Assembly (NCBI GenBank): GCA_028571685.1 | Contig: CM053156.1 | Coordinates: 85,191,049 to 85,255,048 of the forward strand | Length of the DNA: 64,000 nt | Reading direction: 5' to 3' | DNA from: Heterohyrax brucei | Lineage: Eukaryota > Chordata > Mammalia > Hyracoidea > Procaviidae | In this document: in pieces, positions 44,657-57,329 of the stretch | Position numbering within the stretch: the first letter of the stretch is position 1 | Layout: each line of letters begins with the position of its first letter | Made by a program: the position numbers and the translations under genes | Notes under the pieces: generated by a model | The model's database searches: none | Told to the model about the DNA's origin: nothing | Seen by the model: the letters and a program-made list of their open reading frames with translations, nothing else

Positions 44657-47338
44657 CTGCCACAGGGCCAGCTGGAAGTTACTTCACCTCCACGTTGATT
44701 TCTGCTGCCTAGGTGGGTGACTTCCTCGAACCTCAGTTATGCAAGGCCTGGCCTCCGTGCCTCCGGGACCTGCGGGTGCAGAAGCAACTTGCTGCTGCTG
44801 GGTCCTTCACTGTACGCTGTCCCCAGGCCTCCTCGGCAGGGTTCCCGTCCTGTCACTCCCCCCCCCACACTCAGCAATCACCAAGGCCCAGTCTCCTCAG
44901 CTCCTCTGGACCTTCGACCTTCACTCATTCCTGTCCTACGAGCCCTCCAGTCTACTCCCTGACACTCTTCCATACCTGTCACAGCTTACTCTTGTCCCCA
45001 CACCTTAGATTCAAGCTCTAAATCCCAGATGAGTTTCTACTCCCTGAGTCAGACAGATGACAGAAGGCAGCCTAAGGCCTGTGGAGAAAGGGCCTCTAAC
45101 GTCTCCCTCCAGACCCACCAGGGTGTGCAGCTGTCGGCTTCTGACTCCCTATGGTGCACTGAATATTTAACAAGGCCCTTCTAGCTAGTCCTTCTGACTG
45201 GAAGAAGGAAATGAAAACTGAAGAACCATACACAGTAAACGAGTAATTCCATGCATAAAAGTCAACATAACACTGGTTCCCACGAGAAGGTTAAATGTAT
45301 CCCAGATGTATTTAAATGTATCCCAAATGTATTTCTAGCTTCTCCAAGCTGTGCCAGCCCACCATCTCTGACACTGGCTCTTCTGTTTCCCCCCAGCACC
45401 CTTTCTGCCCTCGCTGGGCTCAGCACTATCCTGCAGCACCATCTGAATTCACGAATTGCATCTACAGAGAAGTGGTTTACTACGAGACAACTCAAGAAAT
45501 AACTCAGAATAACAAGGAACTTGAAAGTCAAGAATACAACTCAGGATGCAGTTGGCCTATCAGAAAAGCTTTCTTCCAGGATAACCTTTGGAAGCAAAAG
45601 TGCCCCGCCCCTCACTGGTAAAGTTCTCCAGAAAGACCATGGACGGTTCTGCCACTATGGCATCTATGCCATGAAGGCACCTCTGTCCCTAACTAGCCCA
45701 GCTCGCAGCCAGTGCAGCAGAATCAGGTACATTCAGCTCCCTCCCTGCTCTGCTTCTCCAGCTGCTTAGCTTTTAGCTACTCACTCTATGTCTCCCAGAA
45801 GGCTTCAAAAACCTCTGCTTTTCAGCCACTCACATATCCCAACCCTCATCAGTTATAAAGTGGGGCCTCTCTCACCAGACTGGAGTTCAACCAATCCTCA
45901 ATTACCCATCAGCTATCAGTCAACAGAGGTCTTGTTAATTACCAGCTAGGCCAGGCAAAAGTATCAAATGCTGAAGTTTACAACTTACCCAAGAAATGGC
46001 AATCAACTTCGGGAATTCCCCACCCCCTACCACCCCCCACTACCCAACAGAAAATAAACTGAGAACACTTTATGAAGTTACTTCTCCCAAAAACTAAAGC
46101 AAAAGTGACAATTCAGGGTTTGGAGCAAAATCTCCCAAATTATTTTTTCAAAGAATCAAGGCAAAACGTCACATTCAGGAACCACATGTTGCATCACACA
46201 CAGGTTCTTAAACATTCTACCCAGCTGACACTTCTGTTCATACCTCTTCACAGAATAAGTCATGTGGCCACTCGAGTTTAACAAGGTAGGGATACAACCT
46301 TAGAGGGTGAGGCCACACCAGAGGGACAGTGGAAATTTGATGGACAGTATACATGACTTAAGAAGGTTCCAAGCCATGAGCCCATTCTCAGCAAGCCACA
46401 GTCCCCATTCTTGATTGGTATCATCTAAGAGTTTACTCAGGGCAGAAAAGAAAAGAATGTAATTCTTACACCTGCCATATCATCAGGGAACAGAAAGAAT
46501 CACCAAGGAAAACCTGACTCCGCACAGAAGGGATACAATGTCTTAGTAAACCCTAAAGATATAGAAGCAGTTGGCTTAGGCTGCAATCACCGGTTAGCCT
46601 GAAGCACACATGTGCAAACTAAGGCAGAGGGAGAAGGGTATGAGCAGCGGGAGAGCTTGAGGGTCTTCTCAGAAAGAAACATGCAGTCCAAAGTTACTGA
46701 AAATGCGTTAAGCTGATGAGAATGAAGGAGAAACTGTTGGTGATGCTGTGGTCTCAATCATGAGATTCCAGGCACAGCACTCCTGCTGCACTTGAAGATA
46801 AAAACAGCACTTTGCCACACCTTGCTGGAGCACCAGGTAGCGCTGCCCGGCCTCACCGTTACTATTGGTCAGTGAAATTCCTTTACTTTCATTCCTGACT
46901 GTATTGGATTTTGTCATTTGACATTTCTGGCATTAAAAGAGGGACAGCAAAGGCACACTGCCTTCAGCAACCCCCAAGGAATCGGGTTCTAGTACTAGCT
47001 GGACTCTCTGCCTGTATGCTCTCAGGAGTTGTCACCAAATAGCTTCTTGAATTTGAGCACTTTTCTCTGTGCAATGTTCTTCTGAGTTTTACTGCAGGAC
47101 CTGTTTTTGTCCAGATCTGTTTTCTCTATCCTTTCAAGGTAGGTTTTTCTATCTTTCTGAAGAAATGGAAAGTACCAAATCTAAGGACAAACTGGCACTA
47201 CCCTCTAAGACTTGTGCCCGGCATGTGAACAACAGCTGGTATCGTCAAGGTGTGCGTTTTTGTCTAGTTGGCATAACTTTAATATAGTCTTGAAAAACAG
47301 TGGCCACTCTGGGGTTCTACTGAACTTCTGAAATTCTT

Positions 47339-47340
<2 letters not shown>
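44657..47340. other. Intron upstream of the first coding exon
   Basis: No repeat or exon is recognised with confidence in this stretch. Confidence 0.4.

Positions 47341-47341
<1 letters not shown>

Positions 47342-47369
<28 letters not shown>
47342..47369 (+). repeat. TA microsatellite
   Basis: Fourteen TA units, probably polymorphic. Confidence 0.9.
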
Positions 47370-47373
<4 letters not shown>

Positions 47374-47584
47374 TTTGATAAACATGAATACATAGCTGCA
47401 CTATATATACATCTTTACAAAGATATAAGCAGATGTATCATATATAACAAAATTAGTGAGAACTACAACTATAAAGAATTATTTCACTTCCAAGGATTCA
47501 ATTTAAAATATAACAGAAATTTGTACAGTGCAAATACAGGTTTAGCCCTCTTCCAAGGTCTCTCCACTCTGAACAAGTTTATAG

Positions 47585-47990
47585 CTCCTTTTTGTTGTTG
47601 TTATCTCTATCAACTATCTAATCTATGATAAACCCTCACTCCCCCTCCCCAGCCTTGTAGATGTCAGAGTCTTTTCTTCTACACATAAGTCTATTTTTAA
47701 GTCCTTACAATAGGGATCTCATACAGTATTCGTCCTTTTGCCACTGACTGACTTTACTCAGCATAATGTCTTCCAATTGAAACCAGGTTATGAGATGCTT
47801 CCTAAAATCATTATTGTCATTTATCATTGCATACTGTTCCACTGTGTATATGTACCATAGTTTGTTTACCCATTTATCTGTTGACAGGCTTCTGGGTCAA
47901 TTTCATCTTTTAGCTACTGTGGACTGTGTTGCAGTAAACATTCTTGTGCATCAGTCTGTCTGAGTGACAGCCTTTCTTTCTTTGTTTTTT
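47585..47990 (-). mobile_element. Old L1 3' UTR
   Basis: CAGTATTCGTCCTTTTGCCA, TTTACTCAGCATAATGTCTT and TCATTGCATACTGTTCC are reversed L1M phrases. Confidence 0.65.
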
Positions 47991-48295
47991 GTTTTTCACA
48001 GTGAATTACAAAATTGAGGCACACAAATCAAGCAATACAAACAGGGTGCTTATTTTGATTGGCATTTAGAGGTCTCCAGAAGACATAAGGACAGCAAAAA
48101 TGCTTCCACACAGGATACCATTTCTATATTGACTAAACAAAATGAGAAATTACAATAGCAAAATTCAGCCTCTACCCCTCTGCTCCCTTGCCAGACGCTA
48201 AACCTTTGTATCCTTCTTCACCTTCTCAGTTCTCTTGTGACACTTTATCTGAGCTCCCTTTCTTGACAACAAAATCAGCCAATACACCTGTATCT

Positions 48296-49207
48296 GAATG
48301 TTGTTGTCAGGTTCCATCAAGTCAGTTCCAACACATAGGACCCTATACACAACAGAACAAAACACCGCCTGGTCTTGTGCCATGCCCATGATCGTTTTCA
48401 TGCTTAAGCCCATTGTTGTGGCCAGTGTTAATCCATCTTGTCAAGGGTCTTCCTCTTTTTCACTGATCCTCCACCCTACCAAGCATGATGTCCTTCGCCA
48501 AGGACTAACCCCTTCTGACAACAAGTCCAAAGTCTGTAAGATGCAGTCTCACCATCTGCTTCCAAGGAGCACTCTGGTTGTACGTCTTCCAGAGCACATC
48601 TGTTCTTTTGGCAGTCTATGGTACACTAAATATCTAACACCACACTTCAAAGACATAAATTCTTCTTCTGTCTTCCTTATTCACTGTCCACCTTTTGCAT
48701 GTATGGAATGTGACTGAAAATACCATGGCTTCAGTCAGGCACACTTTATTCTTCAAGGTGATTGTCTTTATTTTTCAATACTTTATAAGAGGTCCTTTAC
48801 AGCAGATTTTCCCAAAAGAATGTCTCTTCTGATTTCTTGACTGATGCTTCCATGGGCACTGACTGTGGAATCAAGTGAAATGAAATTCTTGACAACCTCA
48901 ATCTTTTCTCCATTTATGATGATGTTGCTTACTGGTCCAGTGTGAGGACTTTTGTTTTCTTGATGTTAAGGTGCAATCCATACTGAAGGCTGTGGTCTTT
49001 GAGTGTTTCAAATCCTCTTCACTTCCAGCAAGTAAGGTGGTGTTATCTGCATAGCACAGGTTGTTAATGAGTCATCCTCTAATCCCAATGCCTCATTGTT
49101 CTTCATATAATCCAGATCTCGGATTATCTACTTTGCATGTAGACTGAAAAGGTATGGCGAAAGGATACAACCCTGATGCACACCTTTCCTGACTTTAAAC
49201 CATGCAG
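48296..49207 (-). mobile_element. RTE fragment, ~0.9 kb
   Basis: TTGTTGTCAGGTTCCATCAA (3' end) to ACCTTTCCTGACTTTAAACC. The reverse-transcriptase frame is broken. In the leader intron. Confidence 0.85.
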
Positions 49208-49258
49208 GAAGGACCTAGCAGTCTACTTCTGAAAAGAATTATCCAGTGAAAACCTGTC
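49205..49258 (+). mobile_element. AfroSINE internal fragment
   Basis: AAGGACCTAGCAGTCTACTT to CCAGTGAAAACC. It abuts the RTE 5' end. Confidence 0.45.
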
Positions 49259-50454
49259 TGAATAGCCTTTTAAAATCAGTCCTATTATGGATACAGATGA
49301 TTTTTCCCACATTTCTTATATTCCTTGGAAGCCCTCTGAATTACATAATGTTATAAAAGATTTTCTTCTTTGACAGTTCAGAAAGAATGAAGCCAAGTTT
49401 TGTCTAGTTGTTATGAAGGAATTTCAGAATTCTTATGCTGCAACAAAATGTGAGCATCACAAATGTCTCTATGGTACTCGCCACCAATAGAAGGAAACCA
49501 ATGAAAGGATAAGCTAAAACATGGAATGGGTCAAAGATAGTGGTCATGCAACAAAGGTACTCTGCAAAATGAGACAACGAGCAAATGCTATGGTAAAGCC
49601 CACCCCTCCCACCTGGAATTTTGACTCCGGTAAACTAAAGTTGCGATCTAATTTTTAACAGCTTGATAAATGAGCATGGATTTCCCCCTAACCTGGACAC
49701 CAGTTTGGGGGTTATATTTAAAAAAACACTATAAACTGAGTATAACTGAACTAATTTAAAATTTCAGCAATCACTGTGGGAAAATTAATTCCCATTTGCA
49801 TTATCTTTTTGACAACTTTGTTTAATACTGAGTTTCACTAAAAGAACGTGAACAAAATCCCTTCGTGAGAGATTCTGACAAGTTAAAAAGTTTATCTCAG
49901 ATTTCCTTGTTCTTTTGATTTGAGTCCATGTTATCATAGGAATGTTGTATATATTTTAGGAAACTGGGTTGCTTGTGTTGTACGGCATTGTTTAAGGCTG
50001 GTTTCTGAGATGGTCTTACAGATCAGTGAATTTATGTAGTTTCTCTATTTTGTTTGTTCTGAGGGCTTGTCTCTAGCCTAGAAGGTAGTGCCAAAGTTTC
50101 TGTCTTGTTATCAGGCTGGAAGCCATGGCTGGCAGTTGCTGTTTTTCATTAGCCAAGTGCCGTCGAGTTGGATCTGACTCATGGTACTTCATTAGGCAAT
50201 CTCAAATCTCAGTTCCTTTTCTCTTCCAAGAAACACTGTTTCTTATGCCTATCTCATAATCTGGGCTTTTACTAGCTATTCTAAAAACTTTTATATAAAT
50301 TGGTCTGTTTGAAAGTAAACTAAAAAAGGAAGGACATTTATTTTGATTGGTATAACAAGGCTTTAAAAAAGATAAATTACTTTAAATTGTTTCTCTAAAG
50401 GATCCTATAAAGCATGCAAAAGACAGATTATGAAGACATACTCTCCCACTTTGA
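49259..50454. other. Intron sequence; small RTE end at 50,152-50,192
   Basis: AGTGCCGTCGAGTTGGATCT is an RTE or SINE tail scrap. The rest is unrecognised. Confidence 0.45.
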
Positions 50455-51640
50455 CTGTTGTTGTTGTTCAGTGCCTTCAGTTGGTCTGAACTCACAGCAA
50501 CCCTGTGTACAACAAAACACTGCCAGACCATCCTTACACTCATTATGCTTGAGCCCATCATTGTAGCCACTGTGCTAATCCATCTCATTGAGGATCTTCC
50601 TCTTTTTCACTGACCTGCTACCCAGATAAGCATGATATCCTTCTGAGGGGCTGGAGAACATGTTCAAAGTATGTGAAACAAAGTCTTACCATCCTCACTT
50701 GTAAGGCTGTCCTTCCTGCATGACAGATTTGTTTGTTCTTCTAGTGGTCCATGGCATATTTGGTATTCCTCACCATCACCATAATTTAAAGCTATCAATT
50801 CTTCTTCAGTCTTGCCTCTTTATTGACAAGCTTTCACATGCAAGGTGACTGAAAACACCATGGCTTGGGTCAGGCACACTTTAGTCCCTAAAGTGACACT
50901 TTTGCTTTTTAATCCTTTCAAATTAGCTTTCACAGCAGATTTGTCCAATACAGAACATCATTTGATTTCTTAACTGCTGCTTCCATGGATGCTGACTGGG
51001 GATCCAAGTAAAATGAAATCCTTTACAACTTCAATATTTGTTTATTATGCTGCTGCTTACTGCTCCAGTTGCGAGTAGTTTTGCTTTATGTTGCGGTGTA
51101 ATCTACTCTGAAGACTATGGTCTTTGATCTTCCATCAGTAAGTGCTTCAAGTCCTCTTCACTTTCAGCAAGGTTATGTTATCTGCATGTAGCAAGTTTTT
51201 AATAACTCTTCCTCCAATCCTGATGCCCCATTCTTTTTCATATAGTATAGATCTGCAGATTATTTGCTCAGCAAACAGACTAAGTATGGTGAAAGGATAC
51301 AGCCCTAAAGCATACCTTTCAGTACTTTAAACCACGTGTTTAAAGTTTTGTTTGAACTACTGACTCCTGGTTCTTTATGAGCACAATTAAATGTCTTAGA
51401 ATTCCTCTTCTTCACAATATAGCCCATAATTCATTATGATCCACGCAGCTGAATACCTCTGCACTGACAATAAAACACATCTTTCTGGTATTCTCTTCTT
51501 TCAGCCAGGATCCTTCTGACATCAGCAATAACATCCCTTTTCCCATGTCCTTTTCTCAATCAGCTCGAATTTCTGGCAGTTCTCTGTTGATGTACCACTG
51601 CAAACATCTGTGAATGATGTTTCCATCAGCAAAACTGGAT
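50455..51640 (-). mobile_element. RTE fragment, longest simple copy (~1.2 kb)
   Basis: TTGTTGTTGTTCAGTGCCTT to TCTGGCAGTTCTCTGTTGAT. It extends to the same 5' region that is inverted at 8.5 kb and serves as a colinear comparison. Confidence 0.85.
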
Positions 51641-51903
51641 GGTATTACCTGATTACAGTAGTTCTTAAAATAAACTACCCTGATTTAATTATAAGTAAGC
51701 ACTTATACAAATTTAATAGGCTGAATATTTCAAAGAATTCATGAAAGTGAATTCATTCAGACAACATTCATATTCTGTACTAAATCAATCTTAAAAAAAC
51801 AAAACCTTTTAAAGTAACTTAAGCTAATAGTATATGAAATGTTTTTCATATAAAGGAGTAATTTTGTCTTTAAGTAAAACTAGTAGTACCAGAATGGGAT
51901 AAT

Positions 51904-51982
51904 GGAACGCCTCATAGATCTGAACTGCCAACCTTTTGGTTAGCAGCTGTAGCACTTAATCACTACACCATGAGGGTTTAGA
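51904..51982 (-). mobile_element. AfroSINE head fragment
   Basis: CTGAACTGCCAACCTTTTGG to CTACACCATGAGGG. Confidence 0.7.
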
Positions 51983-52429
51983 AAACGGACTATTTGCAAA
52001 AGTACGGCAAAAGTATGGCTTTGGTAAACAAGAAAGGGTACTGATGTACCATGGGCACTTACAAGAGCACGGTCTTTATCAATCCTAGGTCTAACGGTGG
52101 TGAAGACACTCAGCAGAATCAGGAGACACAATTATGTACAAAGAATTGCTTGACAGAAGTGTAGACCTTCAGCAGAATTTTGCAATAAACTGTTGAAAAG
52201 AGTGTATGATTTGAAATGAAAGATGATACTTTTAGGGCAAATGGAAAAAATTCAAAACAAACTGGCTGTTAAGGTATTAAGTAGTTATTGTTAATTTTGT
52301 TGATTACAATAACAACGTTGTACTTATATTTTCAAATATAAAAACAATCTTTGTGTGTCAGAAATGCATACTATTTTGACAAAGTGAAATGGTAGAGGTG
52401 TGAGATTTGCTTCCAACTACTCTAGTATA

Positions 52430-52695
52430 GAAGACAGAACACTGGGGCCAGGGCTACTGGGTGAAATAAGAGCAAAATGTGCATCATGGATTAAGCTCCC
52501 AATCCTGACCCCAGCCATGTCGGTCATATTAACTTCCATAATGTTTACTCTTTCTTTTTGTAAAATGGTTAGTTTATTGCTAACTTTCAAACTCGCTGAG
52601 GAAATCCAAAATCTCAGTGATCATGAAGGGCAGAGTCTGGTACAGAGCAGTTGTCTAATAAATCACAGCAACTATTATTTGTGTTTTTACAGCAG
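52430..52695 (+). mobile_element. MIR, decayed
   Basis: TTTGTAAAATGGTTAG and AGAGCAGTTGTCTAATAAAT. A 126-codon frame over it is incidental. Confidence 0.45.
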
Positions 52696-52903
52696 CTGGC
52701 ACACTCTCAGGAACTCCAAGATGAAATGCTATGGAGGCAAGAATGCTGGTAACCTGGATGACAGCATGAGTCAGGAGTAACATTTCCTGTGCAGGCTCTA
52801 CTCCTTACAACAAGCTTGGTATGTGGAAAAGCAGACTGGGGCTCTAAGCCTGAACCGGATATTGCAGGGCACAACATGTCAAGGACACACAAAGGACACT
52901 CAC

Positions 52904-53037
52904 CCGCTGTTGGGAGCAGATGAGGCACACTGTAGGAATGTGAGGGTCAGTGGTACCCACCCAGAAGTAGTCTGTTGGGAGCCAGGAGTCCTTTCTAAAC
53001 AAAGTCGTCTCAAAATAGGCAATGATGTGAGGCAGAC
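52904..53037 (-). other. Candidate 5' UTR exon of the ZNF343-like gene
   Basis: A 134-bp segment has a good acceptor (pyrimidines then TTCCAG, 53039-53038) and a GTGAGT donor at 52903. It lies between the CpG promoter and the first coding exon on the same strand. It is open in one frame (GLPHIIAYFETT to VCLICSQQR) but has no ATG there, so a noncoding leader exon is the simplest reading. It could instead be an exon of an unrecognised gene. Confidence 0.4.
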
Positions 53038-53437
53038 CTGGAAATGAAACAGGTGGTGTGAACCCAGCGACTGTCTTTCTCCGTCCCCAGATAGCAAATC
53101 TACAAAATCCCAAATTTTAAAGGTTTCCTCAGCTCTGCCACAGAAGAGTGCACAATGCCAACTATTTACATTAGAATGTAGTCTGCTTTGACATCTAGAT
53201 GATACTGAGAAGGGACTTTATCTTTTCTGTGCCTCGAAGCCACAAGTTGTGTTATTATTAAAGACACTTAACAATTTCTAAATTTTTACACATACTACAA
53301 ACAATTCAAGGCACTACACAAGTTTACCTCCCAAAAGTCCAAGTTAGGATTTGTGATAAACCGAGGCACAGAACGGTTATATATCTTGATAAAGGTGACA
53401 AAACACCCAAGTTTTATACACTAGCCCAGCCATCTTG

Positions 53438-53590
53438 GTTGTGTAAGGTTAAGATCTGCATCTGCTAACCAAAACGTGGGCAGTTCAAATCCACCAAGGT
53501 GTACCTTGGAAACAGCTCTATTCTGCAGCGCTATTCTGCCCTGCAGGGTCACTAGAAGTCGGCATCGACTCCATGGCAACGGGAACAGCC
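53438..53590 (+). mobile_element. AfroSINE
   Basis: TGCATCTGCTAACCAAAACG to CATGGCAACGGGAAC, in the first intron near the promoter. Confidence 0.75.
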
Positions 53591-54045
53591 TGGCCTTCAC
53601 TAGCAGGGTGTGTTAGCCTCTTTGCCTCTGGCTGAGCTGATCCCCATAGCCCAAATAACACAGAATACACGACCCGAGCAGCCCTCTCCAGTCACGCATT
53701 TTTTGTGCCTGACTAATCCCACTCCCTTAACAAGGAAATTCGAAGGTCCAGGTCACTCAGGCGAAAGGTACGCAGAGCGCCCGGCAACTCGAGGCGTCAG
53801 GGCTGGGTCTTACCCTACGTTCTCACCCCAGAAGCCCGCCGCGAGCCGCGCCCCCTTCTCCACAAATGGAGCATCCGGAGCCTCTGGCGCAGAATCTGCG
53901 GGGCGCAACGCCGGCCCACCGCCGGGCGCTTTCCCCACCACGGCCAACCTTTCCTGACCCTCCTCACCGCACCCAGAAAACCTCGGGGGCCAAAGACCGA
54001 GGGCCTCACTGGCTCCACAGTTACCAGCCCCGGGACTCCCCCGAG

Positions 54046-54066
54046 AACTACAGGTCCCAGAATCCT
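54046..54066 (+). promoter_or_regulatory. ZNF143/SBS-type motif
   Basis: The plus strand reads AACTACAGGTCCCAGAATCC. It is close to the extended ACTACA(N)TCCCAGAAT motif bound by ZNF143 (STAF) at many CpG promoters. Orientation varies among genes. Confidence 0.6.
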
Positions 54067-54082
54067 GTCGGCCTGCGGCTCC

Positions 54083-54088
54083 CATTGG
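54083..54088 (-). promoter_or_regulatory. CCAAT box (NF-Y type)
   Basis: GGCCAATGGG on the minus strand is a good NF-Y context. It sits about 20 bases upstream of the ZNF143-type site, a usual layout for a TATA-less promoter, and suggests transcription starts just downstream at about 54.0 kb. Confidence 0.5.
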
Positions 54089-54272
54089 CCGTCACCGAGC
54101 GGCTTCTGAGCCGGGAGGGCCAGGTACCCGGACAGCAACCCTTGGGGCGACGGCCTCTTCGGTCTTTTCTTAAAATAGCCATTCAGGTAACCCTACTAGT
54201 GCCCAGTGAAGCCTCCGTCTCCCGCCGCAAACACCACACTCGTGAGGAGCCTCCGCGGGTCTTTCACGGACA

Positions 54273-54280
54273 ACTTCCGG
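54273..54280 (+). promoter_or_regulatory. ETS-family site (ACTTCCGG)
   Basis: A consensus GABPA/ELK-type core lies in the CpG island. A second TTTCCGG core is at about 54,318 beside TGACGCA at about 54,304. Such clusters are typical of housekeeping promoters. Confidence 0.45.
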
Positions 54281-54675
54281 AACGCGGCCCCCGGCGCGCG
54301 AGATGACGCAAGCAGTGTTTCCGGTGGGCGCGCGCTGCGCTCCACCAGACCTTGGCTGCAAGGCCAGCTGTCAGTGTTTTTGTGTGATAAAAGAGCTAAA
54401 CTCGCTGGGCTTAGGCTCCGTCGAGTGCATACCACCGTTTGTGACCGCCGTATACCCCTGTCCTCCTGCTGCTTGCACACAAGTGTGGTCCGGCTTTATC
54501 ACCAGATAGAGGAAAGCAAAGCCGCAGCGAGCCCTTACCCTCAACTCCAGCGCTTTCCTCTGTCGTCGTGTCCTCTTGTCCAAGTGCTCAACGTTAGAAG
54601 CAAGCTCACACCCTACCGATGGAGAATGAAAGACTCCTTCCCTTGTTGGAGCCTGGCACTCTTGATATTTTTTCT

Positions 54676-54724
54676 AGGACCCTGTTAGCAGCTAAGCGTT
54701 TAACCACTGTGCAACAGGCTCTGT
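54676..54724 (-). mobile_element. AfroSINE head fragment
   Basis: TTAGCAGCTAAGCGTTTAAC to CACTGTGCAACAGGCTC. Confidence 0.55.
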
Positions 54725-54904
54725 GTTTGAGAGAACCGGGCTATACTGGTTCCTCGACAACCTGCCAGTTGGAGTTCTGCAAAACAGTTGTACTTTAGCT
54801 CAGGGGAAGGGTATTTGCATTGTAAAGGTAAAAAAATAACTGAGATAGGGAATGGGGCTGTGGTGGGACAGGCCAAGAAACAGAGCTGGTTAAAAAAAAA
54901 AAAA

Positions 54905-55530
54905 AGGATTCCTCCGATTTCCATTTGCTCCTTATTTGTAACTTCAGATAATGAAACCTTGTGAAGATGTATGCTGACACGCAGTGACACCAATCTAAGA
55001 TCAGGCAGTCATAGAGCATTTTGCAGAAACAAGCTAATCAACCAAAGCAAAGTGATCAGAACCAAATCCCGGGCACAATCGTGCCACTGATTTGCTTGTC
55101 CTCTAAATAACCCCAAAGCTTCAATATAGCCGACCTGGAGACAAGCATACAGGCACCTGACAACCCATACTGTGTGCTGACCATCTCATCAGAACCCTTT
55201 GCATTAGAATCTATCTTGAAAACCCGGGTTCCATCTCGGATTTAGTACGTGCACGCATGCTGCAAGAATGTGAAAAACAATGTGTTACTCCCTCCTCTAC
55301 CACCCTGCAGGAATGCACAAAACAGGATATTGTGCTTTATCAATACACCAACAAAGTGTGTCACTCCCTCCTGCCCTCCCATGTTGAAACTGCCTCATAA
55401 AAACTTAACAACCCTGTCATCTTTTGGAAGGTCTCTCACTGATGACCTGTGGTCTGCGTGCCCTCCCTTTGAAAAGTTTTAATAACTTCTTTGGCCAAGC
55501 CTTAAACGTTACAGTTTCTTTGTGTAGAAT
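54905..55530 (+). mobile_element. Probable LTR, family unassigned
   Basis: CCTCATAAAAACTTAACAAC, CTTTTGGAAGGTCTCTCACT and TTTTAATAACTTCTTTGGCC look like the promoter and R-U5 end of an ERV LTR. No internal part follows. Confidence 0.35.
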
Positions 55531-55659
55531 ACTAAGTTTGGGCACTTGCTGGTCAATAGCAATAATTAAATTCCCCTATTTCTAAAACAGAAAAACGTCT
55601 TTTCTTTCATAGTCTCGGGACACTACGTACTGTATTTTCCATTTATATAACATTGTTAG

Positions 55660-56720
55660 AGGCATGAAACTACAATGGTGGAGAACAAATCTGTGGATTC
55701 CAGGAAGGGTGGGAAGGTGTTATTACAAAGGGCTTACACAAGAAAGATTTCTGAGTGGAAGGAACTGTTCTACATGCTGATAGTGGTCCAGGTTAAGAGG
55801 GGTGTGGTTGAACGCCCTACTTCACTTGATATACAAATATAAATTCAAAATGAATCACAGACCTAAAAGAGCTAAAACAGTTAAGGTTTCAGAAAATAAA
55901 GGATTACATTTGTGTGACCTTGGTTAGGCAATGGATCTTTAAATATGACATACAAAGCATCAGCAACAAAAGAGAAAAAAAAATAGACTTAAATATAACC
56001 GCACATCTTACAGAATTTGGGTCCTTAGTTTGGAGTGTTAGTGTTTTGGGTTCATGAGAAATCCCAGTTAACTAACTTAAAAATACATTTAGTATTTCTG
56101 TCGCACCTCCTAGTTCACTAGATAGTGCCTGGGGTCTTAAAAGCTTGTAACCAGCCATCTTAGGAACAGATATTGAACAACAAGGAAGAATAAGTCAGAA
56201 ATTAGTGGGAGAATATGAAAAATGTGACTAACTCCTTCCATGAACAACAACCTACTTTGTTTTGAGACCAGAAGAACTGGATGGTGCCTAGATACCATTG
56301 TTGAACATAATGATCAAAGATTCTATAGCAGAATGCTGATCAAAAAGGGAAAATGAAGAAAAGAATCTCAAATTCTCATGGAATCCAAATTTCTGGAGAA
56401 ATACAGGCTGGATGAATTTCTGAAATTACTGCCTTAGGATAATCTTTAGACCTTAAACCAGAAATATCCCTTGAAGTCTTCCAAAAACCAATCAGTAGTT
56501 TAGCTTAACTAGTAAAGAATGTCTGCCTTGAGCATTATGCTTTTTCAATAACTATATGGGATCAAATAGACAACAGGAACTCAAAAGATTAGACAGGAAC
56601 CTTAGGGAGCAGAAAAGAAGGCTGAGCTAAAATCCAGTGTCACTGAACTGTACATGTAGAAACAAAACAGCATATGTTTTGCTGCATATATTCTCAACAA
56701 AAATAAATTACTAAACAAAA
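55660..56720 (+). mobile_element. L1 3' region (ORF2 end scraps and 3' UTR)
   Basis: AAAATGAATCACAGACCTAA resembles the ORF2 end. TGGGGTCTTAAAAGCTTGTA, CAGAAGAACTGGATGGTGCC and a final A-rich end are 3' UTR. No open frame of useful length. Confidence 0.6.
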
Positions 56721-56721
56721 C

Positions 56722-56800
56722 AAAGCCCTATGAAGGACACAGTTCTACTGTGACACACTTGGGGTCAGTGTGAGTCAGGGTAGATTGAGTGACAATTGAT
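56722..56800 (+). mobile_element. AfroSINE 3' fragment
   Basis: AAAGCCCTATGAAGGACACA to GTGAGTCAGGGTAGATTG. Confidence 0.55.
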
Positions 56801-57033
56801 GAAAACAGATGAAGAAACAGAGGCAGCGAAATCTTCAGTGTCTTGCCCATGGTCCTGTCACAGCAGGGAACTGAAGAAGGATTTCAGCCCATGTCTGTCC
56901 GACTCAGACAATATCCACCAATGGAGTTTGACTTACTCATTGAACGTGGTTGCTATAAGGAGCATTTCCAGGCCATCAGTTGTCCCTGTTTCCACTGGGC
57001 AGATAAGGACTTCTGCCTGAATTTTGGTTTCCT

Positions 57034-57112
57034 GCTTTTCTTTCTGCCTCTGCCTCTGCCCCGTCCCTGCCCCACCCCCGCCCCTGCCCCTGCCCCTGCC
57101 TCTGCCGGAAAG
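57034..57112 (+). repeat. C-rich (TGCCCC) tract, G-quadruplex-prone on the minus strand
   Basis: Successive CTGCC and CTGCCCC units. The minus strand has at least five GGGG runs separated by one or two bases at 57,058-57,100. Confidence 0.75.
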
Positions 57113-57329
57113 CAGGCAGAAAACAGTAAATAAAAACATAGACCTTCTTTTTTTCTTGGTTTGTGCAGAATGTTCCCAGCTAGGCCTCTTCATCTGTCTG
57201 GCTATATGTGGCAGTGGTGTCCTCTTCCCTTGGAGGGCTTCACTCAGATCCCAGCTAACTGTGTGTGAGTCTAAATTCCTGAGTGAAACCAGAAATGTCA
57301 GGGACCATCTCAGCACTTTCTCACAGACA

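Larger units (their letters stand above)
53780..54340 (-). promoter_or_regulatory. CpG-island promoter of the ZNF343-like gene
   Basis: This is the richest CpG stretch in the window, with many CGCG and CCGG groups between about 53,780 and 54,340. It lies upstream of all ZNF exons, as expected for the start of a broadly expressed KRAB-ZNF gene. Several GTGAG or GTAAG donors on the minus strand (for example in 53,810-53,980) could end the first exon. TATA sequence is absent. A divergent plus-strand transcript is possible but nothing coding is seen there. Confidence 0.7.

Noticed and set aside
52400..52780. 126-codon plus-strand frame
   Set aside because: It overlaps a decayed MIR and has no coding signature.
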